From positions 10,121,791-10,185,790 of the forward strand of contig NC_023753.2 in assembly GCF_000499845.2 (NCBI RefSeq): a stretch of DNA of 64,000 nt. Reading direction: 5' to 3'. The notes beneath the pieces were generated by a model that had not been told where the DNA came from, did not search any database, and saw only the letters and a program-made list of their open reading frames with translations. Within the stretch, counting starts at the first letter, position 1; each line of letters starts with the position of its first letter. Positions 38,873 through 49,998 of the stretch are shown here, in pieces. A program made the translations under genes and the position numbers. The DNA comes from Phaseolus vulgaris. Lineage: Eukaryota > Streptophyta > Magnoliopsida > Fabales > Fabaceae.

Positions 38873-39679
38873 AAAGATTTTAAAATTATTTTAGATTATA
38901 TATTTATTCTATATTTTCTGACATGATCTTAATTTGCAAATTGGATTGGAATGGATGAAAAATGTACTAACGTGCCTCAAATTTTCAGTAATAATAAAAA
39001 AAAGTAGCAAATATTTTGATTAAATTTCTTATATTCAAATTTTCAGTAACAAAAAGTAGCAAATATTTTTATTGAATTTCTAAATAAATAAAAAAAACAT
39101 TGTACACGGCCTAACCTTTAGGCGGGACGAGACAGAGAAATCCGCTCACCTTCATTACATGGGGTGAACTAACCCAACTCACATTTTGCAGGTCAAACAG
39201 GAAGCGGACCTATGCGGAGCAGACCAACCTACATCGCTAATGGAGATGCAATGGTGATGACATAATGATGGCAGTAATAACAATGATGACGGGGGGTGTA
39301 GTGAGGAAAGATATTTTTGTCTTTTTCAATTAATACGGGAGTAAAGTTAGTAATAAGGGGGTGTATGAAGAAAAAACATGTTTAAATGTTAATTCAAGTT
39401 GACCCGACTCAATCAGACCATTCAAACCATTTCTCTTCTTGCTACTATTACTTACTACTAGATTTAACTTCAAAAAGTGAGGAAGTTAGGATTACAAGTA
39501 GTTTACGTGCCGATAAAAAAAAAAAAAAAAGTAGTTTACGTTTATAAGATATTTTTATATACCATCACTTTCTCACTTTACATATGAAAGATAAAAGTGT
39601 TGGATTTATTTTGGGAACTTCTTTTAGGCCTGAATTTGAGAGGCAAAAAATGTTTCCTTTTCTAATGATTTGTTAAGCA
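38873..39679. other. Spacer right of the LTR element
   Basis: No gene. AT-rich, with a GC-richer patch near 39110-39240 (GCGGGACGAGAC, CTAACCCAACTCACATTTTG, AAGCGGACCTATGCGGAGC) resembling degraded hAT-type ends and similar to a patch left of the element near 29290. Confidence 0.4.
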
Positions 39680-39688
39680 AAACTTGTA

Positions 39689-40131
39689 GGCAAATTCTTC
39701 CTGCACCATATCAATTTTAACCTCCACCATATCAAATTTTTAAATTTCCAAAACTACCCTCTTGCATCATATCAATTTTAACCTCCACCATATCAATTTT
39801 TTAAATTTCTAAAACTACCCTTATTCCAAATTAAAAAATCCAAAATAATAATTATAATTGAGAAATAACAAAATAAAAAAAATTCTGAACACAAAACTAA
39901 AAATACATTCTAAATTTCAGAATTCAAAAATATGTTCCGAAAATTGAAATCCAAATTATTTTAGATAAAAGTTTCAAAAATAATTTTTCCCATTTTTGTG
40001 TAAGGTTATTTTCGTCATTTAGGAGGGGTATTTTTGTCATTTTCTAGAGCTGATTGGGTGGGGTATTTTTGTCATTTTCTAGAGCTGATTGGGTGCATGC
40101 TGAAATTGATATGGTGGAGGGAGAAATTGCC
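39689..40131. mobile_element. MITE of the CTTCCTGCACC family, copy B, with perfect 9-bp target duplication
   Basis: The left end reads GGCAAATTCTTCCTGCACC, then ATATCAATTTTAACC. The reverse complement of the right end reads GGCAATTTCTCCCTCCACC, then ATATCAATTTCAGC. The flanks are AAACTTGTA on both sides (39680-39688 and 40132-40140). It is 443 bases long without an ORF. Internal short direct repeats occur near each end (CCACCATATCAATTTT on the left, GGGTATTTTTGTCATTTTC on the right). The 9-bp duplication points to Mutator-like transposition. Confidence 0.85.
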
Positions 40132-40156
40132 AAACTTGTAATATAAAATATCGCAA

Positions 40157-40408
40157 GCAATTTCTTATTGCACCTCCATGTTTTCTTCTATATAAAATGT
40201 GAAATGATAACTTTGTTCTTTTTTTATTTTTTTGGTTGACGTTTTTTTTATTCTAAAATTTTGAATTCTTTTGTAATACAGTTTTTTTTTTAAATTCTAG
40301 AGTTTGAAAATCTACGAATTATATAATTTAAAATTGAAAAAAATATCTTGCACCTTTTATTAAGGATAATTTGGGAATTGAAAGATTTATGGAGTGCAGT
40401 AAGAAATA
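40157..40408. mobile_element. MITE of the CTTCCTGCACC family, copy C
   Basis: Starts GCAATTTCTTATTGCACCTCC and ends GGAGTGCAGTAAGAAATA, inverted copies of each other. The flanks ATATCGCAA and TAATCGCAA suggest an aged 9-bp target duplication. It has only about 250 bases, so it is an internally deleted relative of copies A and B. It starts 17 bases after the target duplication of copy B. Confidence 0.65.
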
Positions 40409-40417
40409 TAATCGCAA

Positions 40418-41327
40418 TGTAGTTCATTGGAGCAAACTAACCCATGTCAAGTGTTAAGGTTTTCTAATTCCTCCAAAACCAACAGATACGTATATAAACC
40501 AAAATTACCAATCTATCTCCAAATGTAAAATTAGTACTATTTTGGAAAGACCTAAATAAGAAAAAAGTAGTTTCAACATAACATATTTTCAAATTTACTA
40601 ATTACTTTAGCCCAATTCTCATGTAAAAAAACAAATCATTATTACAAATCTTAATTTATAAAAGTAGAAAATAAATATTTTATATTTTAATTTATAAAAG
40701 CAAAATAGAATTTTGAATGTCAATTTACCATAATAATGATCTTAAAAAGATAGCTCCAACTAAAATTTTGTATTATTATTTATTAATTATTATAAATGTC
40801 AATTGTTAGCTTTTTAATGTAACGTTTCAATTTTTCAAATAGATGAATCAAACTAAAGTAACTTGTATTTACTTATAAAATTAATTTGACTACTATTAAA
40901 AAAAATTCTAACTAAAATAAATTAAATACCCTTCATATTTTTTTTTTCAAAATTTTAATTAATTTAACCTTACAGTGGAAAGTTAAAACTAAGATAAAAT
41001 TATTATTGAAAATAATCGCAGTTTAAGAATTTGTCTTTTCTTTACCTGGTGATAAATGCTAATTATTTCTTTTAATATCTTGTTTCCATTTTTCAATCAT
41101 TTATTAATTATTAATGTTATTTTTTGTTTTATATATTTACTAAATTATTTAAGTATATTTATAAAAGTAACCTTAATTTTGAGAGGACAATATTTACCCA
41201 CATTTCCTTACTTTTATACATTAAGATTGCTATATTTTCTCCACAAAATAAAAGAATTTAGCCTTACCCATAAATTCTATTACATACATAAATTTTCCTT
41301 GAAAATTAAGGTGTAACCTAAATTGTA
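40418..41327. other. AT-rich spacer
   Basis: Short AT-rich chance ORFs only; nothing recognisable. Confidence 0.6.
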
Positions 41328-41335
41328 ATATTTGG

Positions 41336-42218
41336 TAGGGATGGCAAAGCGGGCCAGCCCGCCCCGCGTTTGGCCCGCAAAAATGCGGGACGGGTTGGCC
41401 CATCCCGCAAAGTTATTGCGGGCTAGAATTCCCGACCCGCCCCGCATAAGAGCTGGCCCGCAGGTTTGTGGGCCAGCCCGCGTTTTTTTTTTTTTTTAAA
41501 TTAAATATTTATTTTTTTACATTTTGTTATTAAAAAATTGTCAAATTAAACCTATATATTTGTTATTATCAAACCTAATTTTTTTTCCTTCCTTTTCAAA
41601 TATAGTCAAACATCAAAACATTAAGATAAATATCAAATATCACTATTCTTCCACTTCCAAAACATTAAAAATACCTAATTCCAAAACATTAAACATAAAC
41701 ATTAATTCAAAAGCATTAAACATAAACATTATTGACATTCTTCCATTTCAATAACATTGGATGCCACCTTAGTAGAACCTTCATCCATTTTTTCATAATT
41801 ATAATCTTCCCCGTCATCTGCATATATTAAAACAATGACAATTAATTAATTAATTTTTCATAAAAATAATAAAATAAAAATAAGATAACTTTTGGCTCAA
41901 TTGATGGTTTGGTCATGGGTAACTTCTAAAATACCATCTGCTTACTTCTCCTTGGTGTCTTGCTCCTTTATCGTGTTTGAAATTGATTTAATTGGCATGA
42001 CCCAGTTTAGGTTGCTCTGTTGCTATTAAGTGTCAATATTTTTTTCTTGCGCGTTTGCGGGCCAGCCCGCCCCGCCCCGCAACTGGCCCGCGCGGGTTGC
42101 GGGCTAATGCGGGGCGGGCTAATGCGGGTTAGCGGGTTGAAAAGGTCATCCCGTCCCGCATTTTTTACCTGCGGGCTGCGGGCCGGCCCGCATGGCCCGC
42201 CCCGCTTTGCCATCCCTA
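41336..42218. mobile_element. Non-autonomous hAT element with perfect 8-bp target duplication
   Basis: The termini TAGGGATGGCAAAGCGGG (left) and CCCGCTTTGCCATCCCTA (right) are perfect inverted repeats of 18 bases. The element is flanked by ATATTTGG at 41328-41335 and 42219-42226, the 8-bp duplication characteristic of hAT transposition. About 140-200 bases at each end are packed with GCCCGC/GCGGGC motifs in both orientations, in sharp contrast to the AT-rich middle (about 41490-42040) and flanks. It has no transposase ORF, so it depends on an enzyme encoded elsewhere. The perfect duplication suggests a fairly recent insertion. Confidence 0.93.
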
Positions 42219-42226
42219 ATATTTGG

Positions 42227-43948
42227 AAATAAATTCAATTTTAAATTTTGCACTTTCATTGCTCGATAACGATAAATATGCTAATTATTAACTTTTCATG
42301 GCTAAATTTCGCTTTTCAATTATTAATATTTTATTACTATATAATTTTTCAAATTTAATTAATTATTTATTTATTTAATATATATTTCCAAAAAGTAAGA
42401 TTAATTTTGGGAGGAAATTTTTCACTCTAAACTTCATTTCTTTCTTTTTTATTAATTATATTTTAAATTTTTTGATGAGAATTTGTCAAAATAGATTAAA
42501 AAATGTGAATATGTTGTCGTCTTTAATTATATAAGAGAAAACTTGTTTTATGTATATTTTATTTGTAAGTTTCCAATTTATTAAGAAATGATAACAAACC
42601 AAATAAAATTTATAACTAAATGATTATACAAAAATAGTTCTATGTCTAAATTATAATAATATTATAAAAAATCTCAATATAAAATTATCAAATATGAATA
42701 ACAAAATTTAAATATTTTTTAACATTAAAAAAAATAAGAGTATACATTTCTAGCATAATATACTAGCAAAATAACTTTAATTTTGATGGACTTATTTTTA
42801 TCACATACTTCCTTTCTTCTTTAATATTAGATTTAATTTGTTTACTTAAAACAAATTTTCCCAGTAATAATAATATTCAAAAGTAAGCATATTTTAGTAT
42901 ACATTTAAACTTAAAATAAATCATACAAATATTTAAATACAAAATTAAATTAAAATAAAATAATAATTATGATATAATCATCATTTTATATGTATAATAT
43001 ATTATGTATTTCAACTTTATTACTTTAAAATATGTTTTAGAGGCTAATATTATAATTTTTTAAATAACAACTTTTGTCTACTAAATATGCTATTAATATA
43101 AAATCATATACATAGTGCAATAAAAGTTAATAAATACATTATAATAAATTAATCTAAATTTAATAACACGGTTTTAATTATGTAATATAATAATTAAACA
43201 AAAAAAATTAAGAGACGAATTACATGTTTAACAATTAATACAGATAGGTTAGAGTAATATGCATATGTTTTTTTTATTTATTTATTTCAAAATATGTTAT
43301 ATAAATTTGTTTTTACTTTGGATATAATTATTTTAATATATATTTAATTTGTAATAACTTATTGATAGAAACTTGTAATAAATTTTATTAACATGAAATA
43401 TTATTTTTGATAAATATAAAATTAAAGAGATTTGTTTAATTATTTATTATAATTTAATAAATATATTATTTAATACTAATATTGTTATTTATTGATAAAT
43501 TTTATTAACAATAGAATATAATAAATGGAGCATTATCAACATGATTTAACACAGTGAACTTTTGTTAAACTTTGGCTATATATTACATAAGAGAAAATTT
43601 AGTGCATGGTTATTTTCTTATTCACAACCCAACTTAGTTATATTGTGTTATTTTTATTACTAGAAGGAAATTATTGTAACAGCTTCAACAGAGAATCACT
43701 CTTCTCATTACACATTAGCATAACTGCTGTAGCCTATTTTTCTTCCTAAAGTTTCCACCTTTAGAACCGGAATCAGTATGCACACTACACATTGTTGGCG
43801 TAACAAATTATGTCTCAGAGAGAAAAACGTGGAAAAAATCTCAGTGCCCAAAACAGAAACAAAGAGAAAAAGGAGAATAGCTATGATGTAGCTTTTATAT
43901 TTCTTTGCCACTTTGAAGGGAAATTTTGATGTTAATCAAGAGCCACAC
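42227..43948. other. AT-rich spacer and 5' flank of the BTB-NPH3 gene
   Basis: Very AT-rich with no gene seen. The last few hundred bases before 43949 should hold the promoter and leader of the BTB-NPH3 gene. Confidence 0.6.
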
Positions 43949-46900
43949 ATGGCGTGCATGAAGCTGGGATCCAAATCTGAAATGTTTTACCTCTATGGCC
44001 AAAGTTGGTCAGTTGTTTTTCACTTCTTTCTTATTGTTTCATTACATCATTATCATCTAATAAGTGATCTTTGTCCCTTCATCCTTTGACAAGCTTAAAA
44101 TATTAGTTTAGTTAATCGTTGGAAGTTTCTGACTTGTCTATTTGGTGGCTGATGAATGTATGCATGGTAGTGAATATGTTTTCACTGTTACAAAGTAGAT
44201 CAGTTGGATAACCAAACCAACATGATAAACCTCGTTTCAACTTAGATCCTGCCCTTAAATATGTAACAGTTACTAATTTGTTTGTTGTTATTGAAAGGAA
44301 GAAAACGGTTTTACGTTGAAAGATGCTAGGTAATTTCCATGTAAATAATCAGAAGAAGGAGGTATCTGGTTGTCTTTGCTTTCACAACGTAAGTTCCTTT
44401 TTGGATTAATATCGGAAAATTAAACATAAACAAAGGGCATCATTGCTTTTAACATAAGATATTAGTTTTGAGTGAACTGTGGAAATTATAGATGTGTCTC
44501 CATTCCGTGACCTTCATAGTTGTCTGCTACATAACACGATTAGATTTCCGTTTTCCTTATTTGGAATGATGCATTAATCCAATACTCAATGCAAATTATC
44601 TACACTTTAAGATGGATGACAATGAATTATAATGCAAATATTTAAAAGAGGTGATGTTTGTTGGGAAACCCACTACCATAATGAAGGTTAGTAGAAAAGG
44701 TGACAATCAATGTCTACTAAGTTTCATGACGGAATATGGAGTCATAATTACATTAATTCTACTTGTTCTTTGGTTTATAGCGACAGATTTGAAGCCGAAT
44801 TCTGAACCCAGTTGCATCAACAGTGTCTATATATTGTATACATAATTCATCATTTTATTTATCAGTGGAATCTTGTTATAGCTTATTAACTATGAGTAAC
44901 CTCGTTGGCTTCCAAATACCCATCTCTAGGCTGTGCTCAACTGGACTTCCAAGTGATATCCTTATTGAAATTGGTGATACATCTTTCCATCTCCACAAGG
45001 TGTGTTTTCATAGCTTCTATTGTCGTGTCTAATAATAATATCTCCAGATACAATGCGTTTTTAAGATATCACTGAATGCATGACAAAACAATAAGAGTAT
45101 CTCTGTTATGCTTCAACCTATATATATTTGTTCGTTGTCATTACCAGTCACATTGCATGATTAGTCCGTTTCTTGGCGTGTTACCAGTTTCCATTGATAT
45201 CAAGAAGCAAAGAGCTAGAAACTTTGATGAAAGGAATATCAAGCGAACATGAGAAGTCTGTTTTGGAACTGAATGACCTACCTGGAGGAGCCAAGGCCTT
45301 TTTGCTTGTTGCTAAGTTTTGTTATGGTGTCAAAATGGAGTTGAGTGCATCGAATGTGGTGGGTCTAAGGTGTGCAGCAGAGTACCTCCAAATGACTGAG
45401 AACTATGGAGAGGGAAATCTGATCATGCAAACAGAAAATTTCCTTAATCATGTGTTTGGTTACTGGACAGACACTCTTGATGCTCTTAAAACATGTGAGG
45501 AGGTTTTACCTTTTGCTGAAGAGCTTCACATCGTTTCACGAAGTATAAACTCTTTGGTCCTGAAAGTAGCAGATCAAAGTTTGGTTAATTTGCCTGTCTC
45601 CTCAGGTCAAAGTGTTGTTCAGAGTCCAGAGGATGCAGAAGTGTGGAATGGAATAAGTCTAACGCCAAAGACATCAGGTGAAGATTGGTGGCTTGATGAT
45701 GTATCTTCCCTTAGTTTGCCATTGTATAAAAGGTTCATACAAGGTGCTAGTGTACGAAACATGCGACCTAAGAGAATTGCTGGATCCCTTGTTTACTATG
45801 CAAAAAAGCACATCCCCTTATTGGGAAGTCAAACAAGTTCACAGAACGGAAACTCTTCTTCTTTTAAGTCATCTCTTTCGACCCCTTCTGAAGCAGATCA
45901 AAGGAACCTTATACAGGAAATAGTGGAGTTGCTGCCAAATGAAAAGGGCATAGCACCAACCAAGTTTTTGTTGGGGTGTCTGAGGACAGCAATGGCCTTA
46001 TATGCTAGTTCATCTTGCTGTTCAAGCTTGGAGAAAAGAATTGGCTCTCAATTAGATGAAGCAGATCTGGAAGATCTTTTGATCCCAAATATTGGATACT
46101 CAATGGAGACTGTACATGATGTTGACTGTGTCCAGAGAATGCTTGACCATTTCATGATTGTAGAGCATGATCTCATTGATATTACGTCTAATGATACAGA
46201 GGAAGAAAGGCGCATAGTGGGAAGTTCTCAACCTCTGAGCCCAATGGCAAAAGTGGCTAACCTGATAGATTCTTATTTAGCTGAAGTTGCACCTGATGTA
46301 AATGTGAAGTTACCAAAATTTCAATCTCTTGCTTCTGTAATTCCTGATCATGTCAGGACCCTGGATGATGGTTTATACCGTGCCATTGATATATATCTCA
46401 AGGTACAAAATAAAATCTATAATTTTCTTTCCTTATCTTGTAAATGATCACATCATCATCATCATGATGTTCCTAATAGTTTGGTCATGGAGCTTGTTGA
46501 ATGATAACAAAACTTCACTATTTAAACTCTTCACTAATAATTTTACTAGAGGCTCTGGAAGGTTATGTCTAGAAAATGTAGTATAATGTGATATGGCCTA
46601 TGAAGGATACTAACGGACTCTAAATTTCAGACTCATCATTGGCTGACAGACTCTGAGAAAGAACAAATCTGCAGGATCATGAATTGCCAGAAGCTGTCAT
46701 TGGAGGCCAGCACACATGCAGCTCAAAATGAGAGGTTACCACTTCGTGTAGTAGTCCAAGTCTTGTTCTTCGAACAACTGAAGCTGCGCACATCTGTTGC
46801 TGGCTGGTTCTTTGCTTCTTCTGACAATGTTGAGAACTCACAACATCTGAATGCAAACCTGCCTCTGATAAGAAATGATGGCAACACTCCACAAAATCCG

Positions 46901-47143
46901 GTTGTGGCTTTTGATAACATGAAAGAGAGAGTGGCTGAACTGGAGAAGGAGTACTTGAGAATGAAGCAAGATTTGGAAAAAATGATGAAGTCAAAGGGAA
47001 GTTGGAACCTGCTCCTTAAGAAATTGGGTTGCAAGCTTGTGCCTAAACCCTCTAATGCCAATGTCGCCGAGTCATGCCGGAAGTCCAAAATATCACCAGC
47101 AACTGCAGCCCAGATGGAAGAAAAGGCCGTGGAAGTGAAATGA
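43949..47143 (+). CDS. BTB/POZ-NPH3 domain protein (At5g48800-like), 4 exons, 618 aa
   Basis: Member of the NPH3/RPT2-like family, plant-specific adaptors; founding members bind phototropins at the plasma membrane and act as substrate adaptors of Cullin-3 E3 ligases. Exons 43949-44007, 44930-44999, 45188-46402 and 46631-47143 join in phase with GT-AG borders. The start [13 protein letters not shown], split from the BTB by a 0.9-kb intron, is the start I know for the At5g48800 type. The BTB domain covers about residues 28-135 ([35 protein letters not shown]); the NPH3 domain about 205-505 ([55 protein letters not shown]). A C-terminal coiled coil (about 544-572; [19 protein letters not shown]) precedes a Lys/Ser-rich tail. 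Apparently intact. The client receptor of this subgroup is not something the sequence tells. Confidence 0.95.
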
Positions 47144-48422
47144 AAGACTTGAAGTTGAAAATCAATTTGCAATGCTTTCCTTTTTCTTTTTGAAGTTTTA
47201 AGATCATCTAGTTGCTTGCCTTATTCTACTTAGACATTAGAACTTTGAAATAGTTTCTCTTTTGGCAAGGTGATTTTAGTCAGCACTGGTTTATGTTTAG
47301 TTGGAAAACTGTAGAAGCTTTTCTATTATCTATGTTCTTCCATTAATGATCACTTTCTCCAAATTCAAAGAAGTATCTTTGAACATTCAAGTTTTAAGGG
47401 TTGTTCATTGCAATGAAGCACTAAAATAGTTTATTTGAAACATTCATGAAATTCTGCCATGTTTGCATCTAATATTTGTTAATATTAACTTCACGACTTG
47501 CAAAACCCTCATGTTAACTCTTAAACGCTTTTCAGCCTTTATCTAACTAATCTTATAAAAACATTGGCCAATTGCTATTAATAGTAATTTTGCTTTTTAT
47601 CTAAAGTTGTAACTAGAAAAAAATTTCAATAGTTAAATGTTGGTAATATGTTGTTTGACTAGTGGAGGAAATTTTACACACAAATAGTGGAATTTTAGAT
47701 GAATTTTACGCGAATGGGCAAGTTTAGAAAAATATTATAGATATAGGCAAGTCATACTTAAAAAATACGACTTCATCCTTTTAAAGTTGTATTTGTCTCA
47801 TACATGTTGAACTTTTTAAAAAAAAAAATTATGCTTTGATTGGACTAGGAGTAGAAATGAGGGGGTGAATTTGAGATAATTTGAAGGGAAAGTGTAAAAA
47901 AGGATAGGGTGTTTGAATTAAGGTAAATGAAGCGAAAAATGTAGTAAAAATTTATAAAAATTTATGAATGATGTGATGAGTGTGATAGAAATTGTATTTT
48001 TTTTAATTGATAAAAATGTAACTTTACACATTTGCCCTTGTATTTAAAAGTTGATAAAAAATTAATTTGATTGATTATTTGTGAATTATAATTGTTTTTG
48101 AATTAAAATATTTTTTTTCGACAATTGAAACATTATTTCCGATACCGTGTTCGAGCTAACTTCGAAAAAATATAAATTATATAAATTTTTCGGACCATAT
48201 TTTTTATTGTCATAAACTTTATTTAGAACAAAGTTGTAATTATTAATTATTTATTTTTCAATTATAGTTGTATGCAATTAAAAGATCATTTTTGATACGG
48301 GAACAAATTATTTCTGATAATGTGTTGGAGCTATAATTCGATAAAGGAAAAAAAAATTATGAAATAAATATTAATGCAGTATTTTTGTTTATTAAAGCAA
48401 GATTCATTGATAAAGTTTATGC

Positions 48423-48458
<36 letters not shown>

Positions 48459-48613
48459 TTTTGGAAAATCATATGAATGATACATTGAAATATGTATCAT
48501 TCAAAAGAGTTATGAAAGTCCTTAATTTGTTTAGAGATTCGTGTCATAAATAAGATTGAAGATTTGAAAAGAAAAACACATATGCATAATAAAATACAAC
48601 CAAATTTTTACGT
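47144..48613. other. 3' flank of the BTB-NPH3 gene and AT-rich spacer
   Basis: The first 200-300 bases should be its 3' untranslated region. Beyond that the sequence is AT-rich. TTATGCTTTGATTGGACTAGG near 47829 is a possible degraded left terminus of the PIF/Harbinger element to the right. The AAT microsatellite is listed separately. Confidence 0.5.
48427..48458. repeat. (AAT)n microsatellite
   Basis: About ten uninterrupted AAT/ATA units. Confidence 0.95.
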
Positions 48614-49840
48614 AGTTTAGGGATTTGTAGTCATTATCTTCACCAGTTTTCTCATTCGTCGCTCGAGAGGCATGCCAAAAAGTTGTTTTACCGCATTAGG
48701 ATGACCACACAAGAAGTCGTAACCGTTATCCAACAAATTTTCATCATGTATGTTAATCTCCACTAATATTTCCCAAATATCAGATTCAGAGTATTGGAAA
48801 ATCGATGTACCGTAGAGTGTGCGCGTGTGTTCACGAAATATGGAGTTTTGTTCTTCTTCTGCAACAACATGGCGTCTGTTATATTACAGATTTTCTTCCG
48901 TAGCATTAGCCACTCGTTGTGATGACAAAGCAACAACCTCAGATGAAATGGCTTGTCGCTTAGCAATATGACATAACCTATCTGACTGATCACTACCCCT
49001 CCCAAGGATATCAGTTAATCCTTCAAACCTTGTGTTAAATCTTTCCAATTGCAGATCAATGATGTCCACCATGGGGGCTTTTATTTTTTAGCCCCTAGAA
49101 GAAGAAGTACCACCTGACGGTTGGGATGGCTGAGGTGGCACTAATGGGGGTGTCAAATTAGGGTTAGGGTTGTATAAATCAACATTAGGGTCAACTGAGC
49201 AAGGAGTTTCACATTGGGTCGCATCCAGTTCTGACTCCTCTGGGATGTCCTCCATATTGTGATCATTAAGATCTACATTAAAATTATGAGATTGAGTTCA
49301 ACTTGATGACTATAGTGTTGTTCTCCCACCGTGGCCGGTAGCACGATCAAGCCCTCATAAGTCTTCCATCAACTTGTAGTGTCTGATGGGATTAACACGC
49401 CACTTTGCGACCAAAGGCTTTGCCTATTCATTAATGAAAAGAAATACACTTATATTCATAATTACTAGTTAATGTATGTGATAAGTGAACATCAGGTTGA
49501 ATACGTTACCTTTATCAACATATCCCACACTTCATCCTCAGCCTCGAAAATTTTCGTGCTTGGATTCCAAGTGAAATCACTCAGTCCACTAAATAGATCA
49601 TGGATCTCATGCCATCTGTCCTTAAGGCTTTTATGCATGTTCTTCACATTATTTTTTTGTAATCCCTATCAATCCACTATGATGTAGGGATTTAACGATG
49701 TTTGTGTAACCCTGCGTCGTCCAACTACCATCAATGCGGTTACCCATAGATGTTTCATCGATCATGGCATTCAGCAGTCAGAAATCCATGTCAGTAGTCC
49801 ATTTTTTGTGTTCACGAACACCTGTAGATGACTCTAAAGC
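48614..49840 (-). pseudogene. Myb/SANT-like ORF1 of the PIF/Harbinger element
   Basis: Pieces in successive minus-strand frames give a trihelix/Myb_DNA-bind_3-like domain (GSWTTQGYTNIVKSLH, SLKDRWHEIHDLFSGL, FTWNPSTKIFEAEDEVWDML). A gap at about 49430-49500, consistent with an intron, leads to KPLVAKWRVNPIRHY, a Pro-rich linker, a helical region (IIDLQLERFNTRFEGLTDIL) and a C-terminal domain (GYDFLCGHPNAVKQLFGMPL). Several stops and frame changes make it non-functional as read. In this superfamily the Myb-like protein binds the element ends and is needed with the transposase for movement. Confidence 0.75.
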
Positions 49841-49998
49841 AATACCCTTCCCATGATAAAACCTAATAAAAATGATTAATAATTGCAATAACATAAATAG
49901 TTTCATACATAAAGATTAATAAAGGTCGAATGTCAACACTAAACAAACAAATTGTTCTTACAACAATATAAATATAAGTTTAGGGATATTACATAAAA

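Noticed and set aside
44651..44845. 64-residue ORF just upstream of the BTB domain as an alternative first exon
   Set aside because: It lies inside intron 1; the exon at 43949-44007 gives the family's conserved start and correct splice phase.
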